From the NCBI GenBank assembly GCA_002294045.1, contig DBEP01000062.1, positions 1,301-65,300 of the forward strand: DNA of 64,000 bases, written 5' to 3'. The translations under genes and the position numbers were made by a program. The notes below the pieces were generated by a model that made no database searches, was not told the origin of the DNA, and worked only from the letters and a program-made list of their open reading frames with translations. Shown piece after piece: positions 35,783 to 45,363 of this stretch (positions are counted from its first letter, which is position 1; every line of letters begins with the position of its first letter). The DNA is from Lachnoclostridium sp. UBA903. Lineage in GTDB: Bacteria > Bacillota > Clostridia > Lachnospirales > Lachnospiraceae.

Positions 35783-35934
35783 GATGTACCTCTCTTTTAC
35801 ATTCATGGTTGTGTTCGGTAATCCGCAACTCAATACAGCCTGAAAAATTTCTGTTTACAGTACTTGCTTTAAATAACCAATACATCCCCCGCCGCCGTAA
35901 GCATCAGAATAAAATAGGTTTATGAATGGGTTTA

Positions 35935-36393
35935 CTATTTGTACACATAGCGTGCTCCTTTGTCTGCAAACACTGCCACGGTTGCAGATTCAAAGATGAG
36001 GATATTTTTATTTTCTACCGTGAATATTGCAAGAACTTCTCCGTTCTCAACTCCGTAAAAATCTTTCTCTTGATTTGTTTCAATTGCCGCATGAATCCGT
36101 AACTTCTTATTTTCAACAGTATAAGTACTTTTTGGCAGACGATAACTACTTATAGGCGGTGTGGAAAGAAAAGCCGTGCCATTATTATACAGCGTAACAG
36201 ACAGAAGCCGTTCAAGCCGCTGTCTCTTTGTATATTTCTCTAAGGTATATGTCTGTACTGTCTCTGCAGGAGAAACCAATTGTAAACGTATCATTGAATT
36301 CCATCTGTATATCGACACTCCTACTGCTAGTATGGTAACAAGAACAGCCATTGTAATAATGATAATTCTATTTGACTTCTCAGGCTTGAGCAT
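35935..36393 (-). CDS. Membrane-anchored hypothetical protein
   Basis: 152 residues. One N-terminal membrane helix (IIIITMAVLVTILAVGVSIY) is followed by an extracytoplasmic beta-rich part (VTLYNNGTAFLSTPPISSYRLP, YGVENGEVLAIFTVENKNILIFESATVAVF). The YNNGTA...G..LAIF..... pattern suggests a small beta-domain sensing or binding module, but I do not recognise a named family. It is a single gene. Confidence 0.55.
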   Translation of the reverse strand: MLKPEKSNRIIIITMAVLVTILAVGVSIYRWNSMIRLQLVSPAETVQTYTLEKYTKRQRLERLLSVTLYNNGTAFLSTPPISSYRLPKSTYTVENKKLRIHAAIETNQEKDFYGVENGEVLAIFTVENKNILIFESATVAVFADKGARYVYK

Positions 36394-36602
36394 AATTTAT
36401 ACCCTCCATGATATCCTTGACATAGATACCCTATAGTTCTTATATAACAAATGTCTTCAAATCTATTACTTAATAGATACCCTTCTCAGTAAATTGGAAT
36501 TATTTAGTTTCTCATCATGCTCATAATGGTTGGTTCATTATCTTTACGAAACGTTAAGGTAAATATAATTCTTCTTACTTATAAGAATGACAACTGGTAT
36601 GC

Positions 36603-37436
36603 TCACTCATTATTCGGAAGTATACTTTTTACTTCGTTAATTAACTGCTTTAGCTGTGTGCAAGCACTTGTGCTATCTGTTCCAACTGCTGCAAAAATTG
36701 AATTTACTTTATCTTTGTAGCCAAATGGATGAATGTTAAAACTTTCTATCATGCCGACTGCCTTTTTTTCATTTAGGCAGTATTCTTCATTTACTGCAAA
36801 TAACACTTGATTGAGCGCTGAAATCGCTCGCACTATATGGGCAGTAACATAATAAACATCATTTTTCTTGGCGTTACTTTCTGCAAACATTAATGAGAAC
36901 TCTGTTTCAAACCCAAAAAAAGCAATGACAGCTTGTTTTAATTTTGCCGGATATCGTTCTGCAACACTCTTTCGTGCGGATATATTACCCTGTTTATCCC
37001 ATAGTACTTTGCATACCGCCAATTCACCCATGTACATCGCATTGATATAGGCATGGGGATGTCCGGTTTGATAATGTGCCGAAATACTCCCTTCCTGACA
37101 TTCTATAATCACATTTTCAACTCGTTCTACATCACGAAGAATAAAGTCAACATGATATCCATCAATAATAAGCCAACCTCCGCCATTAACCCATTTTCCC
37201 CACTCACCGGGAGGAACAATAAGGTTTTCCCTGTGTTCATCATCTAAAAGTAGCGCCGCCTTGTTCAAAGATACAAGGTCAAGTGTAGTATTATCGTAAT
37301 AGATACCGATGTCAATATCCGATTCAGACGAATGCGTTCCCCTTGCACGCGAACCGCCAAGTACAATAGCTTCGATACCTGAAATGGCTGTCAAAGCTGT
37401 TATAGTTTTATCTAATATTGTTCTGATTTCATTCAC
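36603..37436 (-). CDS. Nucleotidyltransferase-domain protein
   Basis: 277 residues. The N-terminal domain has the polymerase-beta/MNT-type motif GGSRARGTHSSESDIDIGIYYD (G-S followed by DxD), the metal-binding signature of nucleotidyltransferases. FILRDVERV could supply the third Asp. The C-terminal half is helical (about 150-275). Relatives include aminoglycoside-modifying enzymes and toxin-antitoxin MNT proteins, but the substrate cannot be told here. No partner HEPN gene lies next to it, so a MNT/HEPN pair is not supported. Confidence 0.75.
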   Translation of the reverse strand: MNEIRTILDKTITALTAISGIEAIVLGGSRARGTHSSESDIDIGIYYDNTTLDLVSLNKAALLLDDEHRENLIVPPGEWGKWVNGGGWLIIDGYHVDFILRDVERVENVIIECQEGSISAHYQTGHPHAYINAMYMGELAVCKVLWDKQGNISARKSVAERYPAKLKQAVIAFFGFETEFSLMFAESNAKKNDVYYVTAHIVRAISALNQVLFAVNEEYCLNEKKAVGMIESFNIHPFGYKDKVNSIFAAVGTDSTSACTQLKQLINEVKSILPNNE

Positions 37437-37564
37437 GTACTGTTCACCATACTTTCATTAATATAAATAATCTACAATATAAATTCCTGGTGGAGCCTTG
37501 GCGGCAAATAAACCTTTAGGGATGGTTCTTTTTTGGTTTAAGAAGCCTCAAACCACCTTGTTTA

Positions 37565-38158
37565 TTACTTCATTTCATTAATTTTTTCAGGCAATTTATT
37601 CAAAGGCATTATATTTTCTACATTCTTAAGGTTTGAACCTGGTAAAAAAGTAACACAGCCAACTTTTGTCTCCACATCATACTCACCAATGGTGTTGTCC
37701 AATATTAGATAAATTGCGTTGGCAACCTTTGACGTAATATCTTCAATATCTTTGATATAGATATCAAGTGATATCAGTGATTCTTCCTGCTTTGGAACAA
37801 AAAATATATTGGAGCAATCAACAGAAACGTCCCCAAAATTTATTTTCATCCCCTCGATACTTCTCAACCTTTGCCGGAAGGGAACTACAACCCACTTTGT
37901 AAGTAGTTTTGGCTCATTAAAAAGTTTTATAACAAATGGAAATACATCTTTAACTCCATCTGCTGAAATAGCGAAAATCCGTTTTCCATTTAAAATTCCA
38001 CCTAATTCAAAGGTCAACCCTTCATTTATTTTCTTTAGCCTTGAAGATAGTTCATTAATTATTATATCCTGATCATTTTTCGAGTCAAACAATTGCCCTT
38101 CGTTTACAGAAAACCATTCCCAAAATTCCTGCTCCTTACTTTTTTTAGTTCTAAACAA
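37565..38158 (-). CDS. Hypothetical protein, immunity-like
   Basis: 197 residues, soluble, no signal peptide. It opens EQEFWEWFSVNEGQLFD, then ISADGVKDVFPFVIKLFNEPKLLTKWVVVPFRQ and YLILDNTIGEYDVETKVGCVTF. The family is not recognised by name. Its acidic, stand-alone nature and position just after an Rhs core relic suggest an orphan immunity protein. That is inference from context. Confidence 0.5.
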   Translation of the reverse strand: MFRTKKSKEQEFWEWFSVNEGQLFDSKNDQDIIINELSSRLKKINEGLTFELGGILNGKRIFAISADGVKDVFPFVIKLFNEPKLLTKWVVVPFRQRLRSIEGMKINFGDVSVDCSNIFFVPKQEESLISLDIYIKDIEDITSKVANAIYLILDNTIGEYDVETKVGCVTFLPGSNLKNVENIMPLNKLPEKINEMK

Positions 38159-38485
38159 ACCTTGAAAGAAACTATCACTTTATTACCTTGTTCCTGTAGT
38201 ATAACTTTAAGAATACTAAATTTCCCTTTTAATATTTACACTTCTAAACCTTTCTTGAAATACATGAGCAGCTGTTTTTTCCTATGCACCAAGATAAAAT
38301 CCCATAGATAATAACATACTCTTGATGAGGTAAAAATATCCAACAGCTTCTTATTCCAGATTTATTTAGCCAAATCAAGCTTATACTCTTTTTTTAATTC
38401 AACAATGGGTACTTTATTTTTAATCAACTTTACTAGTACTAGATGATACTACTTATTTGTGATTTCCATTATATAACATAGAATT

Positions 38486-38730
38486 TTAAATTGCAAAATT
38501 TTTATCACATATGTGTAAGTCGTTAGGCCTAATGGGTCTTATGCGTTCATTGATTCTTACAGGGTTATCCCCATAAATCATGTTATTAGGATTCCAGTGG
38601 GGAGCTTCCGAAAGCATGCGCGAAGTTGCAGGGTCATACATCCTGGCATTGAGGTAGTACATGACTGTCTCTTCATCGTACTAATATCCAGCATAGAGGA
38701 TGCTGCTATCCGTATTCCCGGTGCTTTCTA
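38486..38730 (-). pseudogene. Rhs-repeat core relic (polymorphic toxin)
   Basis: The frame reads ESTGNTDSSILYAGY, an in-frame TAG, YDEETVMYYLNARMYDPATS, RMLSEAPHWNPNNMIYGDNP, VRINERIRP and TAA at 38486. The YAGYQYDEETGLYYLNARYYDPxTGRFLS signature is the highly conserved end of Rhs cores that precedes the variable toxin tip. The stop replaces the usual Gln codon (CAG to TAG). The rest of the Rhs gene and its toxin are gone. Confidence 0.8.
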
Positions 38731-38850
38731 TGATGCAAGAGCACCTCAAATCATATTTTCAAACCACTGAAGCCTGTAAATTAAAACAGCCGCCTTCAGT
38801 TTTGCTTCCTGAAAGCTGCTGCTGTTTTGAATGGATAATGTATCGTCGAA

Positions 38851-39354
38851 TTACTGCTTATTCTTTGGGTACCGCCTATTCATGTCTGCAAAAAAGTCTG
38901 TTATCATTTTCTGTTTTTCCTCGTCAGTCTGCTCAGGATAAGGATTCTTTTCACTGTTTTCCACCATATTGTTTAAACAGCACATATGAGCAACGAACTC
39001 TTCAATTGAGTTATATGGGGATTCATTGTTACTAATGTCTTCCGGAGTATACTTCCATGTTTTTGTTTTGTTTGCAGTATAAACATGTCCATTCTCTAAA
39101 TTTAAATCAATAAAGTAATAATCTCCGCCATCGCTAAGATATCCAAATACAAAATGCTCCTTTCTCAAAGTTTCTCCATAAAGCCCTTTTTCCCTCAATC
39201 GTTTATTTGTGCTTATGATTTTATGTGGGTCGTCATAAAACCGTGATGGATGTCTGGTTTGCGTAATTTTCGCCTCCAATGCCGCCTTTTTATAGCTTTC
39301 AGGTAAAGTAATACCTAGTTCTTGCTCTATTAGAGCAAGATCTTCTTGTTTCAT
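38851..39354 (-). CDS. SMI1/KNR4 (SUKH)-family immunity protein
   Basis: 167 residues with the SUKH pattern: EQELGITLPESYKKAALEAKI at the start, HFVFGYLSDGGDYYFIDL in the middle and SIEEFVAHM near the end. SUKH proteins neutralise nuclease-type tips of polymorphic toxins. Directly upstream (23 bases away) is a fragment of such a toxin tip, so this is an orphan immunity gene. AAGGAGG lies 4 bases before the ATG. Confidence 0.85.
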   Translation of the reverse strand: MKQEDLALIEQELGITLPESYKKAALEAKITQTRHPSRFYDDPHKIISTNKRLREKGLYGETLRKEHFVFGYLSDGGDYYFIDLNLENGHVYTANKTKTWKYTPEDISNNESPYNSIEEFVAHMCCLNNMVENSEKNPYPEQTDEEKQKMITDFFADMNRRYPKNKQ

Positions 39355-39377
39355 AAAGCCTCCTTAAAAGTCCCAGC

Positions 39378-39536
39378 TTATCTTATAAAATCTGCTCCAT
39401 ATTTCTTATTGACTTTTTTCACATATTCTAATATATCATTGGCTGTTGGTGTTTTATCTTTCTAATCATTTCCAAACTCATTCCAAATACTGTTTATCTT
39501 TTTATGTATCTTCGGATCAACTCCGGCAAGATTGTC
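39378..39536 (-). pseudogene. Polymorphic toxin C-terminal tip relic
   Basis: The frame reads DNLAGVDPKIHKKINSIWNEFGND, TAG (39462-39464), KDKTPTANDILEYVKKVNKKYGADFIR and TAA. A stop codon splits an otherwise continuous tip. Its place directly before a SUKH gene is the standard toxin-immunity order. The toxin class is not named with confidence. Confidence 0.55.
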
Positions 39537-39677
39537 CTAATATCCATGTTACAAAAATGTTATCAATTCCTGCAAATAGGCCTATTCAATGTCACACCTT
39601 CCAAAACTGTATGATGAATGTTAAATTCCAAAAACAAAACATCTCAATCAAAATTTGCAGTATATTATATCATATTA

Positions 39678-39713
39678 CAGCCACCAAGGGAGTGCGTAAT
39701 CCCTTGGTGGCTG
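39678..39713. repeat. Perfect 14-bp inverted repeat after the DUF5104-like gene
   Basis: CAGCCACCAAGGGA and TCCCTTGGTGGCTG pair exactly around 8 bases. It is GC-rich against an AT-rich background and lies 20 bases after the stop codon of the lipoprotein gene. There is no clean T-run, but it probably acts as a terminator. Confidence 0.65.
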
Positions 39714-39732
39714 ATACATAGCTCCCAAAAAT

Positions 39733-40284
39733 TCACTCTATTGGTAGGTATATCCCTGCATGTGATAATTTCTTATCCCCATCATATATTATTTTATTAT
39801 CGCCATCCCATATCTTTTCCTCATCTTCGGCTCTTACCGCCAGGAGCAGATAAAGACCTACGTTGTCGGGGTGATCCGTGTCAACGGGATAATCTCGTAA
39901 TAAAAAGAAGTATTTTTGTTTATCAGTATTTACTAAATAATATGAGTTGACTTCTTTGATTTTATGACCATAATCGTTTGAGTCATACACAGTAGGGCCG
40001 CTTGGTTTTTCCCAATCCTCAATAGTCCCTTGTATAAAATCAAACAAAGAATCAGTGCTCCCTTCAAAATCATCTGATTCATCTAATGATTTTTGGGAGA
40101 ACAACGCCTTTATTGCTTCCTTGTCCTCATTGTTTATGGCTTCAATAACCTGTTCCAAACGATCCGCTGCGTTTTTTTCATCGCTGTTTTTATTAAGCAT
40201 TTCTGTTCTTGACCCTCCTAACGAACATGAAGTTAAGATGCATAATACAGAAATCATTATCAGGATTATTTTTATTATCCGCAT
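39733..40284 (-). CDS. DUF5104-like lipoprotein
   Basis: 183 residues. The lipoprotein signal MRIIKIILIMISVLCILTSC is followed by a small domain that looks like an NTF2-type fold: AADRLEQVIEAINNEDKEAIKALFSQKSLDES, then YGHKIKEVNSYYLVNTDKQKYFFLLRD. This resembles DUF5104, found in Firmicutes accessory regions and often near toxins. The ribosome site is AAAGGAAATAATA. Just upstream, a short coding relic ends TVVWDVAEWRSPWKRE. Confidence 0.65.
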   Translation of the reverse strand: MRIIKIILIMISVLCILTSCSLGGSRTEMLNKNSDEKNAADRLEQVIEAINNEDKEAIKALFSQKSLDESDDFEGSTDSLFDFIQGTIEDWEKPSGPTVYDSNDYGHKIKEVNSYYLVNTDKQKYFFLLRDYPVDTDHPDNVGLYLLLAVRAEDEEKIWDGDNKIIYDGDKKLSHAGIYLPIE

Positions 40285-40395
40285 TATTATTTCCTTTCCG
40301 GCCTATTCCCGCTTCCATGGGGAACGCCATTCAGCAACGTCCCACACAACTGTACGATTCACTGAATTATCAGACAGTATTATCTATATTATCCA

Positions 40396-40653
40396 TTAAA
40401 ATTTTAGTTGCATAATATACTTCTTGTTATCTGTTATAGACCATTTGTCTTTATTGTCCAAATAGTCTCTGGATTTAAGAAAATCGCTGTACATTGTTTT
40501 GCTGTTAAAAGTAACTGTGAAAATGGCGATTAGCTCACTCTCCTGAACCCCCTTTATAGGGATTAAATCCTGTAATCCACCATAATAATTCAGCCCTCGT
40601 TCTAAAATGTGAGGTCTGAATAAGCCCTTCCAATTCTCCATATACAACACCAT
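40396..40653 (-). CDS. Small protein with SWIM-protein-like N-terminus, probably a remnant
   Basis: 85 residues. MENWKGLFRPHILERGLNYYGGLQDLIPI resembles the start of SWIM zinc-finger proteins (WxxLFxxxILxRGxxYY). The rest (FTVTFNSKTMYSDFLKSRDYLDNKDKWSI) does not, and no CxC...CxH motif is present. It looks like a truncated or chimeric remnant. Confidence 0.4.
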   Translation of the reverse strand: MVLYMENWKGLFRPHILERGLNYYGGLQDLIPIKGVQESELIAIFTVTFNSKTMYSDFLKSRDYLDNKDKWSITDNKKYIMQLKF

Positions 40654-40706
40654 TATCCCTTCAAAACTGCCTGCTCTTTCAGCTTATATCAAACCACTTT
40701 ACTCTT

Positions 40707-41447
40707 TTACTTCTTATATTTTCTCATAAGCAAATCCATTGACCGCTTCGTAGGCTCTAAACCATATTCGTAAGCATCGGCATAAATTCTTGGAATCTTT
40801 TTAAGTCTATAGTTCATATCATCTATGTCGAATGAACTTAAATCAAAATCGCTCATACCCAGCCATTCGCACAGTTCCTCATAACGCTTACCTTTTTTTA
40901 ATTTAAATACTTCTGCTATCTCTTGAAGCCCGCCTACACCACCGCAATCTTCCACTTTACCATAGCCTTTACCGTCAAGAATGCGTGGCAGCTCCTTTCC
41001 GGGAAGTTCCTTGTCCTCAAATATTTTTTCAAGAACAATTTTTACTTCCCAACCATTACCGTAATCATAAGAAAAAACCATCTCATCGCCATCATATGAT
41101 ACAATTTGAGATATTTTAACTTTCGTTGCATTCTCAGCCTTCTCATCGTCAAAATTAATTGTCATTTCATTCTGAACTTCATAACGTTGTGTTTCAGGTA
41201 TTTCACTTGAAGGAAATGTCTTTTTTACTTCCTCAATTGAAAAAAATTCTGTCGTGCATTTGTATAAATTTTTTCTGTACATAACATCAATACAAAACAG
41301 ATGGCTTGCCTGCATTTCAAACATAGTCATAATAATATATCCAAGTCGTGCTACGGTAATATTTCTTACTACTTGAAAGCGGCGCCATATTTTAGGCTCG
41401 TAATCTTTTAATTCGGCATAAAATTGATAAATCGGTTGTGATGCCAT
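40707..41447 (-). CDS. pRiA4b ORF-3-like protein
   Basis: 246 residues. The pRiA4b ORF-3/IS1096 TnpR-like domain covers most of it: IYQFYAELKDYEPKIWRRFQV, ARLGYIIMTMFEMQASHLF, MVFSYDYGNGWEVKIVLE, and PRILDGKGYGKVEDCGGVGGLQEI. The WRR, YDYGDxW and PEDCGG positions are the family hallmarks. Function is unknown; it occurs on mobile elements. ATG 41447 is chosen because GGAGG lies 8 bases upstream. Confidence 0.85.
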   Translation of the reverse strand: MASQPIYQFYAELKDYEPKIWRRFQVVRNITVARLGYIIMTMFEMQASHLFCIDVMYRKNLYKCTTEFFSIEEVKKTFPSSEIPETQRYEVQNEMTINFDDEKAENATKVKISQIVSYDGDEMVFSYDYGNGWEVKIVLEKIFEDKELPGKELPRILDGKGYGKVEDCGGVGGLQEIAEVFKLKKGKRYEELCEWLGMSDFDLSSFDIDDMNYRLKKIPRIYADAYEYGLEPTKRSMDLLMRKYKK

Positions 41448-41474
41448 TTTATCTTCCTCCAATTTGTATTTAAT

Positions 41475-41830
41475 TTATCTATCATAATCATAACTATTGT
41501 CTGAATGTAAAAATAGCAATAATTGCTCATCACTAAACATCGGATAGCCATCGTTATAACACTTCAGATATAATTCGTGAATAGTTGTTGGTTTTCTTTT
41601 TTTCGCAAATAATTATAGCTATAATCTAAAGTATTCTTGTCAAGTCTCAGAACTGCAGGCCTGATAATCCAGTCAACAGCAGTTTCATCTTTTCCAATTG
41701 CTAATAGTGCATCCAACAGACTGTGCCGGATATTAGGAGCATCTGGATATTTTTTATGTAACTCACCTAAAAACTAATTGCTTTCCCATATTCCTTATTA
41801 AGCACGTAAGCTTCTCCCAGACTCCATTGA
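41475..41830 (-). pseudogene. TPR-like protein relic with two or more frameshifts
   Basis: Successive frames read QWSLGEAYVLNKEYGKAISF, then GELHKKYPDAPNIRHSLLDA, LLAIGKDETAVDWIIRPAVL and, after another shift, KPTTIHELYLKCYNDGYPMFSDEQLLLFLHSDN. WSLGEAYxxxKEYxKAI is a tetratricopeptide repeat. It lies just upstream of the pRiA4b-like gene and was probably cotranscribed with it. Confidence 0.5.
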
Positions 41831-42183
41831 TATCAAAAAGATTCTCTTTTAATATTTTAACACAATCTCATTGAAACATATATTATAAGTTCTATTCTTT
41901 CATTCGATAAATTTCGACAATTGTTCATATTCAGGTATCAAACCTTCCACACTTAATGATAAAACCAGTGATATTCTTGATTAAGTCCGGTATAATCTTT
42001 ATTGTGTAATTGTGTTAACCGCATAACTGATTATACCATTTTTGCAGGTTATTCGGAATACGCATTTTTGATATCGGTGCATAAAAAGGGAGCTGTTGCT
42101 CAACTAACTTAATGTTAGTTTTGCAACAACTCCTTCATTTTTTTCTTTAGGGACTTTTGTTACAACCTCTTTAAATACTTACA
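41831..42183. other. AT-rich intergenic region
   Basis: No gene seen. Near 42091-42133, AGCTGTTGCTCAACTAACTT and its partial complement AAGT.AGTT.TGCAACAAC form a hairpin followed on the minus strand by A-rich sequence and on the plus strand by a T-run (ATTTTTTTC). This could end transcription from either neighbour. Confidence 0.35.
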
Positions 42184-44115
42184 TCAATTTGGTACAAGTT
42201 TTATATAATCAATCGCCAGCCAGTATCCCGAGCTTGAAGCATTTTTACCCGTAATATTGAATTTGAAGGATTTATTGCCTTCCGAGCTGAAGGTTATATT
42301 TGCCACATTCAGTTCCACATAGTCCGATGCAGTTGAATATAAATCCTGAACCGAACCGTGATTCACACCGTTTACCGACATTTGGAACCGTCCCCTGTCG
42401 GTTCCCCTTTTCACACCAATCCTTACACTATAGCTGCGTGCCTCAGGCACATTCACAGAGTATGTTACATAGTCATCGACAGCATTAGCTTCCAGTATAG
42501 TTCCATATCCACCGCTCAGATTGGGGTCCGGGCTGGATCCATTTCCGAAAATGCGGTGTGTGTCGCCCGAGGTTGCGCTTACACTTAATTTTTCTGTTTC
42601 ATTTTGACTGCTTTGAACTGAAATATTATCAAATTTTGCTGCTGAATTATATGTCCTGACTCCTATCATACCTCCCTTATAGGTTGAATCCGTCACACTA
42701 ATCTTAGGTGTCGTCATATCACCAACATAAACCTTAATGGAATCATCTTGTGCAACAATTTTAACATGATACTTTGTATAAGCCGTTAAACTCATAGAAT
42801 CAGCGGCAAGCGATGTCCAGTTGTTGTTTGCCTTCCCAATCAGCACCCTCTGATTGGGAACATCGAGTCCAACATAGTAGCCTTTGTAAGCATCAGCACC
42901 TGTTGCCGGATTTGATACCCTAAATAACAGACCCGCATTGCCGGTTGAGTCCGCTGTCACATCAGCTTCATAAATTATATTTGAGAAATTGGTGTCCAGA
43001 AGAGCCTTGGCACCCGGATTTGATGCTACATTATACTGACCGTCTGATACTGTCCATGTACCGCCGTATTTTGTCCACCCTATATCATTATTGTCATTAA
43101 AGTTATCTTCCACTGCCATTTCGACCGGTTTAATAGTATTATCTGCATTAAACTCAAACTTATCAAATGCCAGTACGCGATGATCCCATTCGGGGTCACT
43201 CAGATAACGCTTATGGTAAAAAATGTACCAATCATTTGTTGCAGGTGATTTAATAATACCATTATGACCAGGTCCATATGCTGTTGTAGAATCAGAATGC
43301 AGCATAACGCCTTTGGGTACAAATGGTCCTGTTACAGAGTTGGAAGTTGCATAGCATACCTTATAAGTTGCATCCACCCATACACCGGCAGAATAAGTCA
43401 TATAGTATATCCCGTTCCTCTTAAACACTTTAGGCCCTTCAAAAAAATCATTAATACCAGTTTTACCGGGAGTAACTTTCTTATAGATGGTTCCGTCAGA
43501 CCATGTTCCCAGAGACTTCATGTCGGTGTTAAGCTTTACAACATTACACTCGCCCCAGCTGCCATAATACATATAAGCCTGGCCATCATCATCAATAAAT
43601 ACATCTTGATCCATTGGACCTGCGCCATTTCTTACAACATTTATAAGTGGTGCGCCAATCGCATCGGTATATGGACCTTCTGGATTATCAGCTACTGCAA
43701 CACCTATTCCGCCTAATTGTCCATCGCCATTGATTGCGTTAGCAGCAAAATAGATGTAGTATTTTCCATCCCGATAAGCCCCGCTGGGCGCCCACAATGA
43801 ATGCTGCAGCCATGATATATTGGCAGAGCTTATTACGTTTGAGTATTTTGTCCAGTTAACCAAATCTGTTGAAGAAAATATATCCATAAATTTTGCGCCA
43901 TACTCAGCGGGCTCACCAACTTGTCTCGGACGAGTGGGATATACCCAATATGTCCCATTATAATTCTGTACATCAGGGTCTGCATAATGGCCGCCAACAA
44001 ATTGCGGACCAGCATGAATCGGATCAGCAAAGGCAAATCCTGTAAACGATACTAACATGCCGGTTACAATTAAAGCACAAAATACTGCCAAACTAGATTT
44101 TTTGATTTTTCCCAT
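42184..44115 (-). CDS. Secreted GH43 glycosidase with laminin-G-like and CBM6/35-like modules
   Basis: 643 residues. The signal peptide ends at FAFA. The GH43 propeller (about 35-330) has HYADPDVQ (base Asp), WAPSGAYRDGKYYIYF, QDVFIDDDGQAYMYYGSWG, FEGPKVFKRNGIYYMTYSAG (acid Glu) and YGPGHNGI. Residues about 338-505 form a concanavalin-like beta-sandwich (FNDNNDIGWTKYGGTW...), and about 515-643 a CBM6/35-like module ending DYIKLVPN. It probably cleaves beta-xylosyl or alpha-arabinosyl linkages outside the cell. It is distinct from the larger GH43 at 30038. The ATG follows AAAGGAGGTTGTTTC. Confidence 0.87.
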   Translation of the reverse strand: MGKIKKSSLAVFCALIVTGMLVSFTGFAFADPIHAGPQFVGGHYADPDVQNYNGTYWVYPTRPRQVGEPAEYGAKFMDIFSSTDLVNWTKYSNVISSANISWLQHSLWAPSGAYRDGKYYIYFAANAINGDGQLGGIGVAVADNPEGPYTDAIGAPLINVVRNGAGPMDQDVFIDDDGQAYMYYGSWGECNVVKLNTDMKSLGTWSDGTIYKKVTPGKTGINDFFEGPKVFKRNGIYYMTYSAGVWVDATYKVCYATSNSVTGPFVPKGVMLHSDSTTAYGPGHNGIIKSPATNDWYIFYHKRYLSDPEWDHRVLAFDKFEFNADNTIKPVEMAVEDNFNDNNDIGWTKYGGTWTVSDGQYNVASNPGAKALLDTNFSNIIYEADVTADSTGNAGLLFRVSNPATGADAYKGYYVGLDVPNQRVLIGKANNNWTSLAADSMSLTAYTKYHVKIVAQDDSIKVYVGDMTTPKISVTDSTYKGGMIGVRTYNSAAKFDNISVQSSQNETEKLSVSATSGDTHRIFGNGSSPDPNLSGGYGTILEANAVDDYVTYSVNVPEARSYSVRIGVKRGTDRGRFQMSVNGVNHGSVQDLYSTASDYVELNVANITFSSEGNKSFKFNITGKNASSSGYWLAIDYIKLVPN

Positions 44116-44459
44116 GAAACAACCTCCTTTTTTTGACTGACAATTTACTTTCCTCGTTATACACTTTAACTTTTCTCATACAACGCCCCCCTTTCAATAA
44201 TTGATAACACATACTTCTTCAAAATATATCCGTATTATAATGCGACAAAATTCATCGTACATTATGTTTTTTTGCCACCTGTGTGACTTTTGCAAATGAT
44301 GGATTTTGGGTCTTTCTGCTTAGAATGGACACAGTTTCGTGATAATATCGCCGGATTTCTCAATCTTTCTTGGTGATTGACAGTTTTTGAAATATAGTAA
44401 TAACATAACATGTAATTAAGTAAATAATCTATTAATATAGGCTGCATTTTTTAATGAGG

Positions 44460-44781
44460 AGCCTTACGCGGCCTTAGATATAAGTAACTGCTTATACTTT
44501 TCGGACGATATCCAGCCGCATCTATAGTCCTTCGTTTTGACTTGCGCTTTGACTTAATTCCATTTTCTTTTATTATACGATATACTATACTATGCTTGTA
44601 CAGCATGGAATATGCTCAGTTACATCATGCCATAAGTAGTATCCAGGTCAGCCATCGGAGCCTTATTATGAGAGTTAAGAAGTATGGCCGGAATATTCTT
44701 ATTACTTATAGTTCGATTAGATTCAGGACGAGTCAGCCAGCTATAATATTCACTCAAAGATACTTTTAATAACTCGTACAT
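44460..44781 (-). pseudogene. IS3-family transposase (orfB) relic
   Basis: One frame reads MYELLKVSLSEYYSWLTRPE, SNRTISNKNIPAILLNSHNK and APMADLDTTYGMM before TAA (44620). Another continues VYRIIKENGIKSKRKSKRRTIDAAGYRP. The YYxWLxRPxS start and the RxxKENGIKxKxK region are typical of IS3/IS150 orfB before the DDE domain. The catalytic DDE part and the inverted repeats are missing. Confidence 0.65.
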
Positions 44782-44984
44782 TTTACAGCAGAAATCTCGG
44801 ATTTGTTAGTCTTCACCCGGATCTTTGGCGGAATTTTTTGTGCCTTACTCTTTAGCCGCTGCAGCTCCAGTGCTTTGAAGTCATAAGATAGCATCCGGAA
44901 ATAAACCGCACCGTCATCTCCCCTGAGAACACCAATTAATCCTCTTACTGCATCAGAAAGCATGGAAGAATTAAACCTTGCCAT
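44766..44984 (-). CDS. Small hypothetical ORF beside the IS3 relic
   Basis: 72 codons: MARFNSSMLSDAVRGLIGVL, RGDDGAVYFRMLSYDFKALE, LQRLKSKAQKIPPKIR.... It looks like real coding sequence but overlaps the IS3 relic in another frame at its 3' end. No family is recognised. It may be the front part of a gene disrupted by the element. Confidence 0.35.
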   Translation of the reverse strand: MARFNSSMLSDAVRGLIGVLRGDDGAVYFRMLSYDFKALELQRLKSKAQKIPPKIRVKTNKSEISAVKCTSY

Positions 44985-45021
44985 AAATCCTTGTCAAGGC
45001 TGCTTCATAATTTGTCTTATA

Positions 45022-45064
45022 ATAAAAAAGCACCTTTCAGTTTCATAAAAAAACCAAAAGGTGC
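45022..45064 (-). terminator. Terminator of the toxin/immunity unit
   Basis: On the minus strand GCACCTTT pairs with AAAGGTGC around a 19-base loop and is followed by TTTTTTATT. It lies about 300 bases beyond the immunity candidate gene. Confidence 0.7.
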
Positions 45065-45363
45065 AAACTATACCAAGTTATGTCCGAAGACCAGCAACCA
45101 ATTGGTTAAAAGTAATAGTTTTAGTTAAAGAACAAGCAGATAAAAGGCTGCTGAACATTTGATCTACAAAATTACGACGATTAGTCCTATTGCACAATAG
45201 TTTTTTGTAATTCATTTGTTCATTGGAACATATCGAAATCTGATTAGTTTCACAGTAAAAATTAGTTGCTTACTATAGAACTGCCGTCCCTCTTAACGTC
45301 CTTGTACCCTTTGGTACAATTAAATTCCATTGAAAGTATCATTAAGTTTTATAAAATCAGATA
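45065..45363. other. Gene-free stretch before the terminator
   Basis: No supported gene. It is the likely 3' untranslated region of the toxin/immunity transcript. I see no repeat or motif in it. Confidence 0.3.

Noticed and set aside
36603..37436. MNT/HEPN toxin-antitoxin pair
   Set aside because: The nucleotidyltransferase motif is present, but no adjacent HEPN gene was found and the protein is longer than a minimal MNT.
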